Source: Xanthostigma xanthostigma
Taxonomy: Eukaryota; Arthropoda; Insecta; Raphidioptera; Raphidiidae
Direction of reading: 5' to 3'
Length of the DNA stretch: 64,000 nucleotides
NCBI GenBank assembly: GCA_963575645.1
Contig: OY754473.1
Span: 8,990,001 to 9,054,000 of the forward strand
Shown: positions 54,194-64,000 of the stretch, in pieces
How positions within the stretch are numbered: the first letter of the stretch is position 1
How the letters are laid out: every line of letters begins with the position of its first letter
Program-made: the position numbers and the translations under genes
The notes under the pieces: model-generated
Seen by the model: the letters and a program-made list of their open reading frames with translations, nothing else
The model's database searches: none
Told to the model about the DNA's origin: nothing

Positions 54194-55393
54194 AATTATT
54201 TCATTTTCTTAGCCTGTCGTGTATTAAGCAGCCCATAAGTAACAAATTTTGAATTTCGAATACGTATGACCTTTGACTTCATTCTGAAATACAAAGCGTA
54301 GTCTTCAATTTGCATCAACATTGTAAAAGTAATATTCCAAAAACTTTAAGCCAAGATCGATAAAATTAAAGACTTTAATAGTAAAATCTGACAAACCTTA
54401 ATAATAAGGTTTGTAAAAAGTTCACAAAATAAATAAAAAACAAAAATAAGTTGCTATAAATTTTATGGAATTGGGATGAGAGAATGAAGTATGATTTCTG
54501 TTTTAGCACAAAAAATATCAAGAGCACTGTGTAATTACAAATAACTCTGCAGAATCATTAAAATATAATGTTCTAAAGAATTGTTTAGGGCACAAGGAGG
54601 TCAATTTGCAGGTTTTAACCCTTACGCAATACAAATTGGATTTGTATTATGAAAAAGAAATACTTAGAGGGTTCTGCAAAATGGGTACGTGTTACTACAC
54701 TGAAAAAAAATCTGTTCATAATATTAATAAACTTCATTTATTGGCATAAATATCCAGGTAAAATTGTATTATATATTTGATAAAAACCGTTATACAAGTA
54801 TATATCTATAGTCAACAAAGTTGTAGGTGATCTACTGAATAGGGGTATCACTAATTTATATATTATCGCTTTATACTTTTAGTGCCAGAAGAAGACGAGA
54901 AGATATTTATAGATCTTTAAAATATAACAATCTTTCTTCAGAAGCTTTTGACAGCATATGGAAAGCGTGCAAGCAGTACCGTTTTAATATCCTTAAAATG
55001 CTAAAGTCTACGACCGATATTTTGGAAAAATGGCCGTTTTATTAGTGCCCATCAGGTTTTCGTTTGGTATGACCCTAATGCTAATCACAAGTGCAAATTT
55101 ATATCATATCTAATTGACATTTTATTTTGTAGGTCGACATGGACTTTACAGCAGTTTTCAAAAATGCTGATGGTTTATTAAAGAATTATGGCCAACATAT
55201 TGTAACACAATTGTTTCATTTCTTAACGATGAAAATCATGTTAAAGAAAAGGGGATACGAAGTATTTTAGCAAAGGTTAGAAATAAGGACCTTAGTGAAA
55301 GTGTCTTAGTCACTGTTTGAAAAATTTTATTAATTAATTTTGCTCCTACTCCACATTTTATAACATTTTTAAAAACATTTTAGATGTTCATGA
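54194..55393. other. Relic region, weak coding signals
   Basis: Plus-strand scraps (54590-54740 EVNLQVLTLTQYKLDLYYEK..; 55135-55270 VDMDFTAVFKNADGLLKNYG) may be exons of the gene that ends at 55.8 kb. No motif identifies them. Confidence 0.3.
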
Positions 55394-55800
55394 TGCGGCA
55401 ACAATGTGGGCCCTCCATGGCTATTTTGTGCCAACAAATAAAATTGTCAAGAAAGATGACACCTTGGGCAAGAAAGTCACAACAAAATTCACCATAAAAG
55501 ATTCGCAAGATTCCTTCCTATATGTAATTAGAAGACCACTTGGAATTTCTCAAAAATCAAAAACAAGCCATACAGCCATTTACTCGTATTGTAGGCGAAG
55601 ATGTCCTTTCTATCAAAGAAATATTTGTCTATTTCGATAGAGTTCGATTTACATTTTCTCATTTTTTAAGAGACATATGCTATAAAATATTTTGTTTTTA
55701 ATTTAGATTTTCCTAAAAAGACCCAAATGTTTTGGACCTTTATACAAACATACTTTTATAAAAGTAGAACAGAAAAATCTTTCTCAAAAGTGCATATTTT
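55394..55800 (+). pseudogene. Second copy of the uncharacterised transposase-like C-terminal region
   Basis: After CATTTTAG at 55382 an exon reads DVHDAATMWALHGYFVP, TKFTIKDSQDSFLY; shifted by one frame at about 55550 it continues AIQPFTRIVGEDVLSIKEIFVYFDR. A second exon from about 55706 (after TTTAG) gives FPKKTQMFWTFIQTYF. QPF.+.VGE......FV..D and the YP..SE.IW.FIQ-like block match the 434-1150 copy. Frameshifted and truncated. Confidence 0.5.
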
Positions 55801-56420
55801 GACAGAATTTTTATTAGACAAACAAGAGAGCTAGGTATTTTTCATTTTCATTATATGTTTCAAGATTTTTCATATTATTATGATTTCGAAATTTGGCAAT
55901 AAAAAATAAAAAAAAAACTAAAGTTAAATTTTTCTTATAGATCCACCCTGCCTTTCCCTTTCTTAGACTATCTTGTTTGAATAACACAATTTCAATCGAA
56001 TGTACAGAGTGATCATGCATATATTATTATCAACTCCCTTTTAACTGATTCACTATAAAAATATAATAATAGTAACAAAAATGGGGAGGGGGGTACAGTA
56101 CATAGATTCAATCTAAAGTAAACATTGAGCCAATAAACTTTATATATTGTTGTAATGTACAGTATATATTCATTCGATGTACAGTGTACATTGGATCACT
56201 GTATCATGAACATTGGGACAATCATGAAATCAGTAAATAAAGTTAATTGTTTCAATGTTTGTATGTATGGAAGGGCATGTTCGAATCAAGACTCTATCGC
56301 TGACCTAAGACGCCATATGTTGTCAATCATTGCTGAAGAACTATTCTAATTATTTATCAGTGCTCATTTTGCTAAAAAAATAGTAAAAAAGAAAAATATG
56401 AGTGACCAATCACCGCAAGT
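55801..56420. other. AT-rich stretch, no gene seen
   Basis: ORFs 55814-56020 (minus) and 56155-56349 (plus) lack family support. 56150-56210 has repeated GTACAGT words. Confidence 0.35.
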
Positions 56421-56429
56421 ATTGTTTTG

Positions 56430-56600
56430 TATTTCTCTTAAATACTTACAGCTCTAAATACAATATCCGAGAAAAACCAATAAAATTGTAAAGATTCGGG
56501 ACGCAATATGGCGAATAAAGAATTTTAAGGACTCGAGCGAGCTACGCAATAATGACAGACAAAATTTTACATTTTTGGGCCGCAATATAAAGAAAAGTGG
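56430..56600 (+). repeat. Paralogue of the unclassified gene: piggyBac empty site
   Basis: GTATTTCTCTTAAATACTT then ACAGCTC..GACGCAATATGGCGAATA matches the intron end and exon start at 58493-58506/59722-59790, but with a single TTAA and no piggyBac. It is the intron/exon junction of a second gene copy. Confidence 0.8.
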
Positions 56601-56626
56601 TAAATTCGATCAAAAATAAACTAACT

Positions 56627-57195
56627 TTTCAATTGGTCAAAACTAGTTTTGTCTCTTTTTGAACGGACAGTACTAGTTCTGCTTATTTCATTCAATCAAC
56701 GTCCGAACCCAAACAAATGTAGGATTATGTTCTTGTTTATGTATACATATATCTATTGAATTGTTCTCCTGAATGTGGGATATTCAGTGTAATAATTAAG
56801 TAAAAATGCAAGATGAATTCTAGTCTCAACTAGTTCGCCTATTGGAGGCTTCTGAAACAATTTTATAACAAAACATAATTACCTTACTACACTAAGTGAG
56901 GTTCGGAAAGCAAATTTATTTAAAGCTGAATTAAAACCTCTATCTGCTAAACAATACAGAAGAATAAATCGCTTTGATATAATAAATATCATTGTTGTGG
57001 AAAAGTTAATTAAAACACGCAAAGAAGATTCCGATGCCATATTAGTACTGTCCGTTCAAAAATGAACAGAACTAGTTTTGTCCAATTGAAAATGCGCAAA
57101 ACTAATTTTGCTCATTTTATAACAGTCAATACCCGTTTAAATGTAAGATTTCGGGTTTGGTAAACATTCGTTGGTCAAAACTAGTTTTGCGCATT
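56627..57195. repeat. Fold-back with CAAAACTAGTTTTG palindromes
   Basis: TTTCAATTGGTCAAAACTAG at 56627 and its complement (42 bp) at 57047-57090, closing on GTCCGTTC. The self-complementary word CAAAACTAGTTTTG or a close variant occurs five times (near 56638, 56673, 57082, 57107, 57176). A second inverted pair joins 57100 and 57185. Likely a MITE with internal binding-site-like repeats. Confidence 0.7.
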
Positions 57196-57236
57196 TATTT
57201 CGGTCATTGACCGTTTTTGGGTATAGACCGTAACAA

Positions 57237-57864
57237 TCTATATGTAATTTATAAGTATTAGGTATATATTATGTACAAAATCCTTTATCCTGACTGACTT
57301 GATTCATCAACGGCCAGGTCAAACCGCTTGAGTTATGAACTTGAAATTTAGAAAATAGGTCCCTTTTATGACGTAAGCACTCACTAAGAAAGGATTTTTT
57401 GAAATTCGCATCCTAAGGGGGTGTAAAGGTTTTAGATAAAATGGTCATATTTCAAAAATCGTTAAAATGAGAGACATTGAATTCAACATACGTACTCTTT
57501 ATTAAATACCTGCTCCGTTCCGTCGTGGGTAAAAATAAATAAACTCTTGTTTCAGCATTTTTTTTTTAAATTCAATCCCTAATGGGGTCAAAAGGAGGTG
57601 TAAAGGTTTCTGATAAAATGGCCATATTTCAAATATCGTTAAAATTCAACATACGCACTCTTCATGAAAAATAAACAAACTCTTGTTTCAGCGTTTTTTG
57701 AAATTCAATCCTTAATGGGGTCAAAAAGGGGTGTAAGTATATATTACCCAACAAAATTTTGAGGGCGCGAAATCAGAATCTTGCATTAGCGCCGGGCCGC
57801 AAACGAAATACATTTTGCAGAATTATATCTATCGCACCCCGGTGAAACCGAGACGGGCCGCTAG
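57237..57864 (+). mobile_element. Non-autonomous Helitron, 628 bp
   Basis: Starts TCTATATG after A (57236). Ends CTAG followed by T (57865). A CGGTGAAACCG hairpin lies 10 nt before the CTAG, the expected Helitron 3' anatomy. No target duplication, as expected for A^T insertion. The interior holds two diverged direct repeats beginning GGGTGTAAAGGTTT.GATAAA (57416, 57596). No Rep/Hel ORF. Confidence 0.75.
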
Positions 57865-57947
57865 TAATGTATTCACTTCCACTTAAAAATGTTTTATGGT
57901 ATTTCAATGTAAAATTAATATAACATTAAGCGCCCTGTAAACGATCA

Positions 57948-58302
57948 AATTTGTTTGACAACTTTGTTTGTTAAACTTTACGTTTTCATCAAACAATAGC
58001 TTAAACGATTAAACCAAAGATCAAACAAAGTCAAATTTGCCCGTAGTTTCGGTTTTCTTTAATAATATTGTCCTCCACGCTGCTTTCACTAGGCGTAGTG
58101 TCCGCCATGATTGCAACGCGACGACAGACCTTGTTTGACAAACACCGCCGCTCACCTTCAAACTTGTTTGTCAAACACGCCGTCAATCCAGATTTTCATC
58201 AAACGCGTCAAACACGTAGGTTGTTTGAACAAACGCGTCAAACAAAGCTGCACACTGTCAAATGGTTTGACAAACACGTAAAATTTGACAAACAATTTGA
58301 TG
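57948..58302. repeat. Array of TTTGACAAAC-type words, probable MITE
   Basis: GTTTGACAAAC / TCAAACA words in both orientations occur more than ten times. Outer ends TAAACGATCAAATTTGTTTG and CAAACAATTTGATGGTTA are roughly inverted. The ORF at 58068-58307 only translates the array. Confidence 0.6.
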
Positions 58303-58506
58303 GTTAATAACAGATTCCACTCATCATATAAAAATTAAAATGATTTACGTTAATTCTATTGGTCATTTACAGCACCCAAAGAAAATTCTGGACCAAGTAA
58401 CCGCAGTGAGATATGCAAAGTAGATTCTGAAAGTCCAATAACTAGTAGCGACTCGTCATCAAGCAATTATGAGATGGCACCAAGTAAGTTTTAGTATTTC
58501 TCTTAA

Positions 58507-59721
58507 CCCAGATTATGCCACTGTCCTTTTAAAAGGCTACGCTATAAATTTCTATTTTACCATAACTAGTTGATATTTTTTTGCAACAAACGGCATTAAG
58601 TTAAGTGATTGTTATAATATTTTACTCGACAAACATGTGTTTTTGTTGATTGTTGTCGGAAAACATACAAAAGCTGTATTTTTTGCGCGTGGTTTTATTT
58701 GTGGATTGCTATGGATAATTGGAGGTACGTATTTACTTATTTTTTTGTAATTCTTTTTTGGTTATGCTATGGTATCGTAAATTTAAAGGTTTGTACGTGA
58801 TTTCTACATTGTGATTTGTCAGAAAACTATGTTGGAAAATCCGTACGGCGTGAAAGTTTTTACTGTTCTTTTAAAAGGACGGTGGCGTAATCCACTACTG
58901 TTGCATATTTTTTTTAGCTACTGGAAAAGACCTCTAAAACTGCATGAGGTCTTAGAAGAGCTTGATAGGCCAGACGCTGAACTTCCCGATAACATTTGTT
59001 TGTTTCCACCTGACAATGCCAACAATGAAGTTACTAATGAGGATTCGGGGGATGAGGATAATGTCGATATGGACAACTTACCTAGTGCTCAACTGACAAT
59101 GGAAGTGGAAGTATCCACTAAAAACACTGATTCGGACAGTGAGACTGATTTACCGCTCAGCACTTTTGTGAGCAAAAAAATCCTGAAAACATCCGTAAAA
59201 AAGCGAACTCCTATATATTTCATTGTTTGGATTACGTATGCACAATGCTTGGCCACTGTATAGAAATGGGGGTGGCAAATACGATCAATTAGCGTTTCGA
59301 AGGTCAGTCACTATGGGAATTTTGGAGAGTTTTAAAAAAACATCAAAACGGGGCCCTTCGAGACAATCATCAAATCTTCATGAACACTCTGGATACGATG
59401 GATTGGATCACTTAGTTGTCTACCATGATAAGCAAACTCGGTGTGCCGTTTGCCATAAAAAATGCAATTTTTTGTGTCAGAAATGTTCCCTGACCTTGCA
59501 TCCTAAAAATTGCTTTGTAAATTATCATACAGTATAAATTATAATACAATTGTTTTGATTTTCTAATAAAAAAAAATAAAAGACAAAATAAAAATAGCAG
59601 TAGTTTAAGCCACTGTCCTTTTAAAAGAACGCCTGTTTTCAAAAAAACTAAAAATGTAAACGAAAAAATTTATTCGAAAAAAATGTAATATTTATAAAAA
59701 ATAGTTTCGGCATAATCTGGG
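58507..59721 (+). mobile_element. piggyBac derivative, 1215 bp, TTAA TSD
   Basis: TTAA at 58503-58506 and 59722-59725; 13-bp perfect inverted ends CCCAGATTATGCC / GGCATAATCTGGG. Subterminal CCACTGTCCTTTTAAAAG occurs near both ends, plus an inverted form at 58863-58883. The internal coding region is largely deleted. Confidence 0.93.
58811..59537 (+). pseudogene. piggyBac transposase, internal deletion
   Basis: N-terminal part (58811-59220): RPLKLHEVLEELDRPDAELP, ICLFPPDNAN, acidic EDSGDEDNVDMDNLPSAQL. Then it jumps to the C-terminal part in another frame (59236-59537): HNAWPLYRNGGGKYDQLAF, RRSVTMGILE, then the Cys-rich end RCAVCHKKCNFLCQKC, LHPKNCF..YHT. The DDD catalytic region is missing. 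Only the end-binding N-terminal and Cys-rich C-terminal parts could remain. Confidence 0.9.
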
Positions 59722-60037
59722 TTAAATACTTGCAGCTCAAAATAGACTACTCAAAAAAACAAATAAAATTGCAAGGATTGGAGACGCAATATGGCGAATA
59801 CACTATCTCGAAAGCTCGAGTGAACTACGCAGTAGTGAACGGATCAAATTTTACATTTTTTATTGATTTAAAGAAAAAGAGTATTAAAAAGAAAAAGAAA
59901 CAGAAGAGCTCAGCCACAAAATTGGAAAAGAAATAAAGTAAAAAACAGCCGCATTAGTGGGCAGGAGTATGTAAATCGATCAGGCAAGATAATTCCTAAA
60001 AAAACTGTTAAGCACACCGATTGTAGTAAATGCCGGT

Positions 60038-60325
60038 AAGTGCTGTTTTTTAATTATTTAATCAAATATGTCGGTTTTAGTGTTATACAAAAACTGTATT
60101 CACTTAATATGTTGTTATAAGATTGTCAAATAAAAATAAATTATGTGTTGATAAATAGCTCCGTCGTGGCGATGTTGTTATGGTAACAAATCATACTGTG
60201 TTATGCTTAGAAGTCATATTGCTTCGAAGAATATATTTCCTTAAACAATCTAATTATAAAAACCACACCAATGACACCCCCCAATAATCAGTTCAGATAA
60301 AGCTCTCGGTCTGAAAAAACCTTTA
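60038..60325. other. Spacer ending in copia-like sequence
   Basis: 60285-60325 (GCTCTCGGTCTGAAAAAACC) matches 62067-62090 and is the left half of the solo-LTR target. The rest is unassigned. Confidence 0.45.
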
Positions 60326-60329
60326 GTAT

Positions 60330-60984
60330 TGTTACGCATTTTTACCTCATAATGTTACGCCTATGGAATTTCTAGAAAAGTCCATAAAATTCTCGAAGGT
60401 CAACGGACAAACAATGAACGCAGGTAACGGACTTCCGACCGTTAGAGGCGCCCACGCATGCAACAATGAATGCAGGTAGTCAGCACCGGACATAGAAGAC
60501 TCGGACGCGTGGTGAGGTGAGGAAATCCCTATTCGAACGTTCTGGAACACAGACCAAAATCTATATAAGGCGGGAAGAAGTTTGGTTGAGTTTAGTCAGT
60601 TGAGTTCAGTCAGTTACAGCGTGTTAACAGTGAGTGGACGTACAGATAACTGTTTTACATAAATTGTGCGTGTTCTAGCATTACAACATAAATTCCGTTA
60701 ATCTAATAAAATAAATATAACGCTAGTGAGTGGTAAATAAATAAATAACTTAGTGAATAGACAAGTGCGCTGATAAACTCTGTGTTGTGTTTTAGTGTGT
60801 TGTGAATATTTCTTTGTACATAATTCTTTATTCTCTGTTACTTAGTCTTACATTGTATAATTAGAACTATTAGTTTTATTTCTGTAAACGTTATACGTTT
60901 TTGTTTGTGTGTTTTTACTGTTTGTTAAACACTTAATATCGTAAATAAATACTTTCCGCCACAGGCTATAGCAGTTTTGTTACA
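60330..60984 (+). mobile_element. Solo LTR, 655 bp, TSD GTAT
   Basis: Starts TGTTACGC, ends TTTTGTTACA. GTAT at 60326-60329 and 60985-60988. Removing it rejoins GACCTTTAG.. and ..TTTTGAATATAATAAAGAG, a sequence found uninterrupted at 62083-62115. Contains a TATATAAGG box at 60562 and initiator-like TCAGT words 30-45 nt downstream, so orientation is plus. Confidence 0.88.
60562..60610 (+). promoter_or_regulatory. Probable Pol II core promoter in the solo LTR
   Basis: TATATAAGGCG followed by AGTTTAGTCAGTTGAG about 30 nt downstream fits TATA plus initiator. GC-rich sequence lies just upstream. Confidence 0.5.
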
Positions 60985-61071
60985 GTATTTTGAATATAAT
61001 AAAGAGAGTACATTGCGAACATATTATACTGTTTCTTTTATTTACCATATACCATCCTTTAGGTTATGGGC

Positions 61072-61088
61072 CCAGTCACCGTGTGTGA
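61072..61088 (+). other. Copia-type primer-binding site
   Basis: GGTTATGGGCCCAGTC matches the primer site used by copia elements (internal initiator tRNA-Met fragment), recalled from Drosophila copia. It marks the end of a 5' LTR at about 61070. Confidence 0.6.
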
Positions 61089-61139
61089 TTGAAATTAAGT
61101 GTGTACAGTATAATTCGAGATATAGTGTCAAATAAAAAT

Positions 61140-62160
61140 GTTAATAAAGTATAACAAAATAACGATGGCGAGCGGCACATCAAATGCTGATACAAGCATG
61201 AAAGCTCTTCATTTCCGCGCCACAAGTACACATAATAATCACAAGAAAAAGGAGAAGTTTACTAATAAAAAATAAGCCTGAGTTTAAAAATTAGCAAGTG
61301 AAAAAGTGTTTCCACTGTGGGCGGAAAAATCATTTCAAACGTGATTGCTATTTTTATAAACAAAGTTTGAAGGGGCAAGAAAAACGCAACAAAAGAAACA
61401 ATCATGAAGCAAGTGCGTCAACAGCTGTGATTGATAAGGCGTTTGCCTTTATGATGTGTAATGAAAACAATACATCATGGCGTTTTGTGCTGGACTCTGG
61501 TGCAACAGAGCACATCATCAATGACTTAACCCTGTTTACTGAATGCGAACACCTGGATAATCCAATTCGCATAACTGTGGCAAAAATAGGGACGATCATT
61601 GAGGCAACACATATGGGCAAGATAGAAGTTACAACTTCACTTGACTACAGTGGCGAGCTGAAAAATTTCCTCTACAGTGAAAATGTACCAACCAACCTCA
61701 TAGATATCAGTTAGGCGCATCCAGGAAGCTGGAATGTCAGTGTTATTCACGGATACTGGCCATGTCGAGGTCAGAAAAGAGGACACAGCAGTTATTAAAG
61801 GTAAGAAACAATTTGCATATTATAGAATTAATAGTACAAAATGCGTATAATAAAGTACGGGCTGCGGGTCACGTTGCTGAGGCGAATATTATTGAAAAAA
61901 AAATAATAAAATGTGGCATGAGCGATTAGGTCACATAAGTAAAGAAAAATTTACAAAAATTAAAGTACATAAATTAGCCTGTGATATTGTTTGTTTAAAG
62001 AATATAAACCCTTTTAATTCGTTATGTGAAGCTTGTATTAGTGGAAAACAAGTACGCTTTCCTTTCGCTCTCGGTCTGAAAAGACCTTTAGATTTTGAAT
62101 ATAATAAAGAGAGTATATAACGATTACCTTGTATTTTACCGACTTTAGCAGTGTCATCTA
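61140..62160 (+). pseudogene. Second copia relic: gag end, protease, GAG-pre-integrase
   Basis: KKCFHCGRKNHFKRDCY (CCHC knuckle, 61298), WRFVLDSGATEHIINDLTLF (protease DSG, 61476), VPTNLIDIS; after a stop and frameshifts MWHERLGHISKEKF, CEACISGKQVRFPF (GAG-pre-integrase, 61911). Gag proper is reduced to a short leader frame (61165-61270) and the sequence goes from FPF directly into LTR-like sequence (62078 on), so integrase, RT and RNase H are deleted. Confidence 0.85.
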
Positions 62161-62435
62161 ATAGTTTGAGTGTAAATGGTCTTTGCCGCCATTAGTTTAG
62201 CATTCTGTCCAAGTGTCATGGTGTTATGAGCGGCACGGATAATTTTATTAAAACTAAAAGAAAATAGTCCTGTTTCATGTAAGGTAAGCAATAATTCAAT
62301 ATTGTGTAGTTTTAGTATATTTAATGTAATAGGAGTGTTTGTGTTAGTTTCCAATATAATTCAACAATATAATCGATAATATTGTATTTGTTTAGTTGAT
62401 AAAATGAGGTTATGTGTTGATATTTTTTGCAGAGT
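62161..62435. other. AT-rich spacer, no gene seen
   Basis: No supported frame or repeat. Confidence 0.35.
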
Positions 62436-64000
62436 CATGCATTTGGGGTAAAATGATCCTCTTGTAGGAGGGCAAAATGATCCCAGGGATCATTTTACCC
62501 GCACTATGTTTAATTGTTGTGATTTAATTGCATCATTTTTTTATGTTTATTTTGAATTGTTTTGTGTTTTAAGAATAATCTAAGTTATGATTATTTGCAA
62601 AGATCATAGATGTTTGATTTTAAGTATATGAAATTAGAACTTGGTAATTCTTTTCAAGAACAATGCCGCGGAAATATATCAGAACAACTACGCGCCAAAA
62701 TTGGAGTGAACTGTCGATGGTTAACGCGTTAGATGCTGTGAAACATGGCATGCAGTATAAAACAGCCAGTAAAAAGTTCTCCGTGCCGATTATGTCTTTA
62801 AAAAGACGAGCTAAGGGAGAAAACGTACACGCCCTTAGAGGTGTCAAGGTTTTGGGAAGCAGACGGCAAGTATTCAGTCAAGAACAAGAGTTGGAACTCT
62901 GCGAACATATTAAAGATATGGAAGCCAGGATGTACGGGTTAACAACTAAAGATATACGTTCACTCGCTTATCAATTAGCCGAAAGGAATTTTATTAAACA
63001 TCCATTTTCTGCAGAGGCAGGCAAAGCTGGTAAGGATTGGCTAAGGGGGTTCCGAAATAGACATCCCGACATCACCATGCGCGCACCGGAATCGACGTCA
63101 GCTGCCCGTGCCCGTGCTTTTAATAAGCCAGTTGTTAGCAAGTTCTATTGTATTTTATTAAGCATTCAAGAGAAACATTTATTTCCTCCTCATCGTATTT
63201 ATAATGTGGATGAGACAAGTTTGAATACTGTTCCGACCAAAAACACTAAAATTTTTGCCAAGAAAGGTCGAAAGCAGGTAGCAAGAATAACGTCTGCTGA
63301 AAGAGGCGAGACAACTACTGCAGTAATTTGCGGATCAGCTGGAGGATATTTTATACCACCGATGCTGATTTTTCGTAGACTAAGGATGAAAATTGAATTA
63401 ATGGATGGTGCGCCACCGGGATCGGTGTATGCTTGCAATTCATCAGGCTGGATGAAAATGGAAGTGTTCGCACAGTGGTTTGACCACTTTATAGCCCATA
63501 CTAAACCATCAGCTGAAGATCCCGCTTTCTTGATACTGGACGGCCACTTATCCCACACTAAAAATTTGAACGTCATACTAAAAGCGAGAGTGAACAACGT
63601 CACAATTTTATGTCTACCACCACACTGCACGCATAAATTGCAACCGCTCGATGTTGCAGTTATGTAATCCACTGAGTGTGTACCACAATCAAGCGCTCGA
63701 AAAATGGATGAATAATAATCCAGGGCGAGTAGTATCTGTTTTCCAAATCAGTAAAATCTTTGCAGAACCATATACGAAAGCCGCTGTACCTTTAAATATT
63801 ATTAAAGGATTTGAAAAATGCGGAATAGCACCATTTAACCCTGACGTATTTACTGATGTAGACTATCTTGCGGCCGAAACTACGGAACAAGACGAAAACA
63901 AAGTTTTAGAACCTCGTCCTTCGACTAGTTCAGTATACCTGACGTGCCTGACCACAATGCGGCACCTATTGAATTGTCAGTTCAATTGCCACATAACAGT
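62436..64000 (+). mobile_element. pogo/Tigger-like element, right end outside the window
   Basis: Upstream of the transposase, GGGGTAAAATGATCC (62450), GGCAAAATGATCC and GGATCATTTTACCC form direct and inverted terminal-type repeats, a known style for insect pogo-like elements. The exact 5' end (perhaps the CAGAGTCATG at 62431-62440) is uncertain. The element runs past 64000. Confidence 0.7.
62663..63960 (+). pseudogene. pogo/jerky-like DDE_1 transposase, one frameshift
   Basis: Start MPRKYIRTTTRQNWSE (62663). Residues ~10-55: psq-type HTH (ALDAVKHGMQYKTASKKF). About 70-145: CENP-B-like second HTH with KDWLRGFRNRHP. Core: RIYNVDETSLN (D), FLILDGHLSHTKN (D), HKLQPLDVAV (third D). At about 63664-63667 one extra T after ..GTTATG breaks the frame. 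The next frame continues PLSVYHNQALEKWMNNNPGR, GFEKCGIAPFNPDVF, PRPSTSS. So the catalytic triad lies in a 334-codon frame and the C-terminal ~95 codons are shifted. Otherwise well preserved. Confidence 0.9.

Larger units (their letters stand above)
58373..60037 (+). pseudogene. Unclassified transposase-like gene with a piggyBac in its intron
   Basis: Exon from 58373 (after TTTACAG): KENSGPSNRSEICKVDSES, SSDSSSSNYEMAP, ending at a GTAAGT donor near 58480. Intron to about 59738 (TACTTGCAG) containing the piggyBac. Next exon to 60036: RKRNRRAQPQNWKRNK, NSRISGQEYVNRSGKIIPKK, HTDCSKC, then GTAAGTGC. It shares the W-K..G.EY..+.GK.I.K and Cys blocks with 13.4 kb. A stop near 59870 suggests decay or a missed small intron. 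Downstream exons are not found. Confidence 0.55.

Noticed and set aside
60347..60550. 67-codon minus-strand ORF
   Set aside because: Lies inside the U3-like part of a solo LTR; no family match and no context.
63199..63672. 157-codon minus-strand ORF
   Set aside because: Antisense shadow of the pogo-like transposase core.

Overview
This window reads as an AT-rich, intron-bearing, repeat-saturated animal genome, most probably an insect or other arthropod. The evidence is the mix of element families: Penelope-like elements (PLEs) with hammerhead ribozymes, insect-type MULE, piggyBac, hAT and PIF/Harbinger elements, an R2-like LINE tail and copia with a copia-style primer site. GT-AG introns lie inside several element genes. 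The order or species cannot be fixed from the sequence. I see no host gene supported beyond doubt, no rRNA, no CRISPR array and no operon-like structure. Nearly everything recognisable is a transposable element, and most copies are broken.

Layout. 0-9 kb: spliced fragment of a transposase-like family, a fold-back MITE, an R2-like LINE tail, a truncated Ty3/gypsy pol, an XPG/FEN-like nuclease gene relic, a hAT relic and a MULE/SWIM transposase relic whose intron carries two head-to-head hammerheads. 9-17 kb: MITEs, a GCGCATGCGC satellite and a jockey-like LINE interrupted by a DNA-transposon fragment and by a 1.79-kb solo LTR with a clean GGAT target duplication. 17-28 kb: a PLE split by a structurally complete 3.6-kb hAT element (8-bp duplication, intact 641-aa transposase), then transposase fragments, a second XPG-like relic and a hAT MITE with a perfect 8-bp duplication. 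28-38 kb: two inverted copies of an unclassified element flanked by TATT, with a terminal 29-nt palindrome and tRNA-like modules. One copy sits in a piggyBac relic. The other sits inside a 4.7-kb element with ~510-bp terminal repeats and an intact ~698-aa DDE transposase, which itself sits in a P-element-like relic. 39-49 kb: hammerhead fold-backs, a near-complete PLE (RT plus GIY-YIG), a PIF/Harbinger element with a MADF ORF, and an R1/I-like LINE split by a second 1.8-kb-type solo LTR that itself contains another PLE. 49-64 kb: a mariner-like MITE, two copia relics, a MULE-like gene split by a LINE, a Helitron, a piggyBac derivative sitting in the intron of an unclassified transposase gene (with an empty-site paralogue 2 kb away), and a pogo-like transposase with one frameshift running toward the window edge.

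How it fits together: the elements do not form a pathway. The window is a stratified stack of insertions, and target-site duplications plus reading-frame continuity let the order be read. The youngest-looking pieces are the hAT at 18.5-22.2 kb, the DDE element at 32.9-37.6 kb and the pogo-like gene at 62.7 kb. The most interesting signals are the hammerhead set (nine recognisable cores, often as inverted pairs), the TATT-flanked hairpin/tRNA-like element, and the repeated XPG-like nuclease family.
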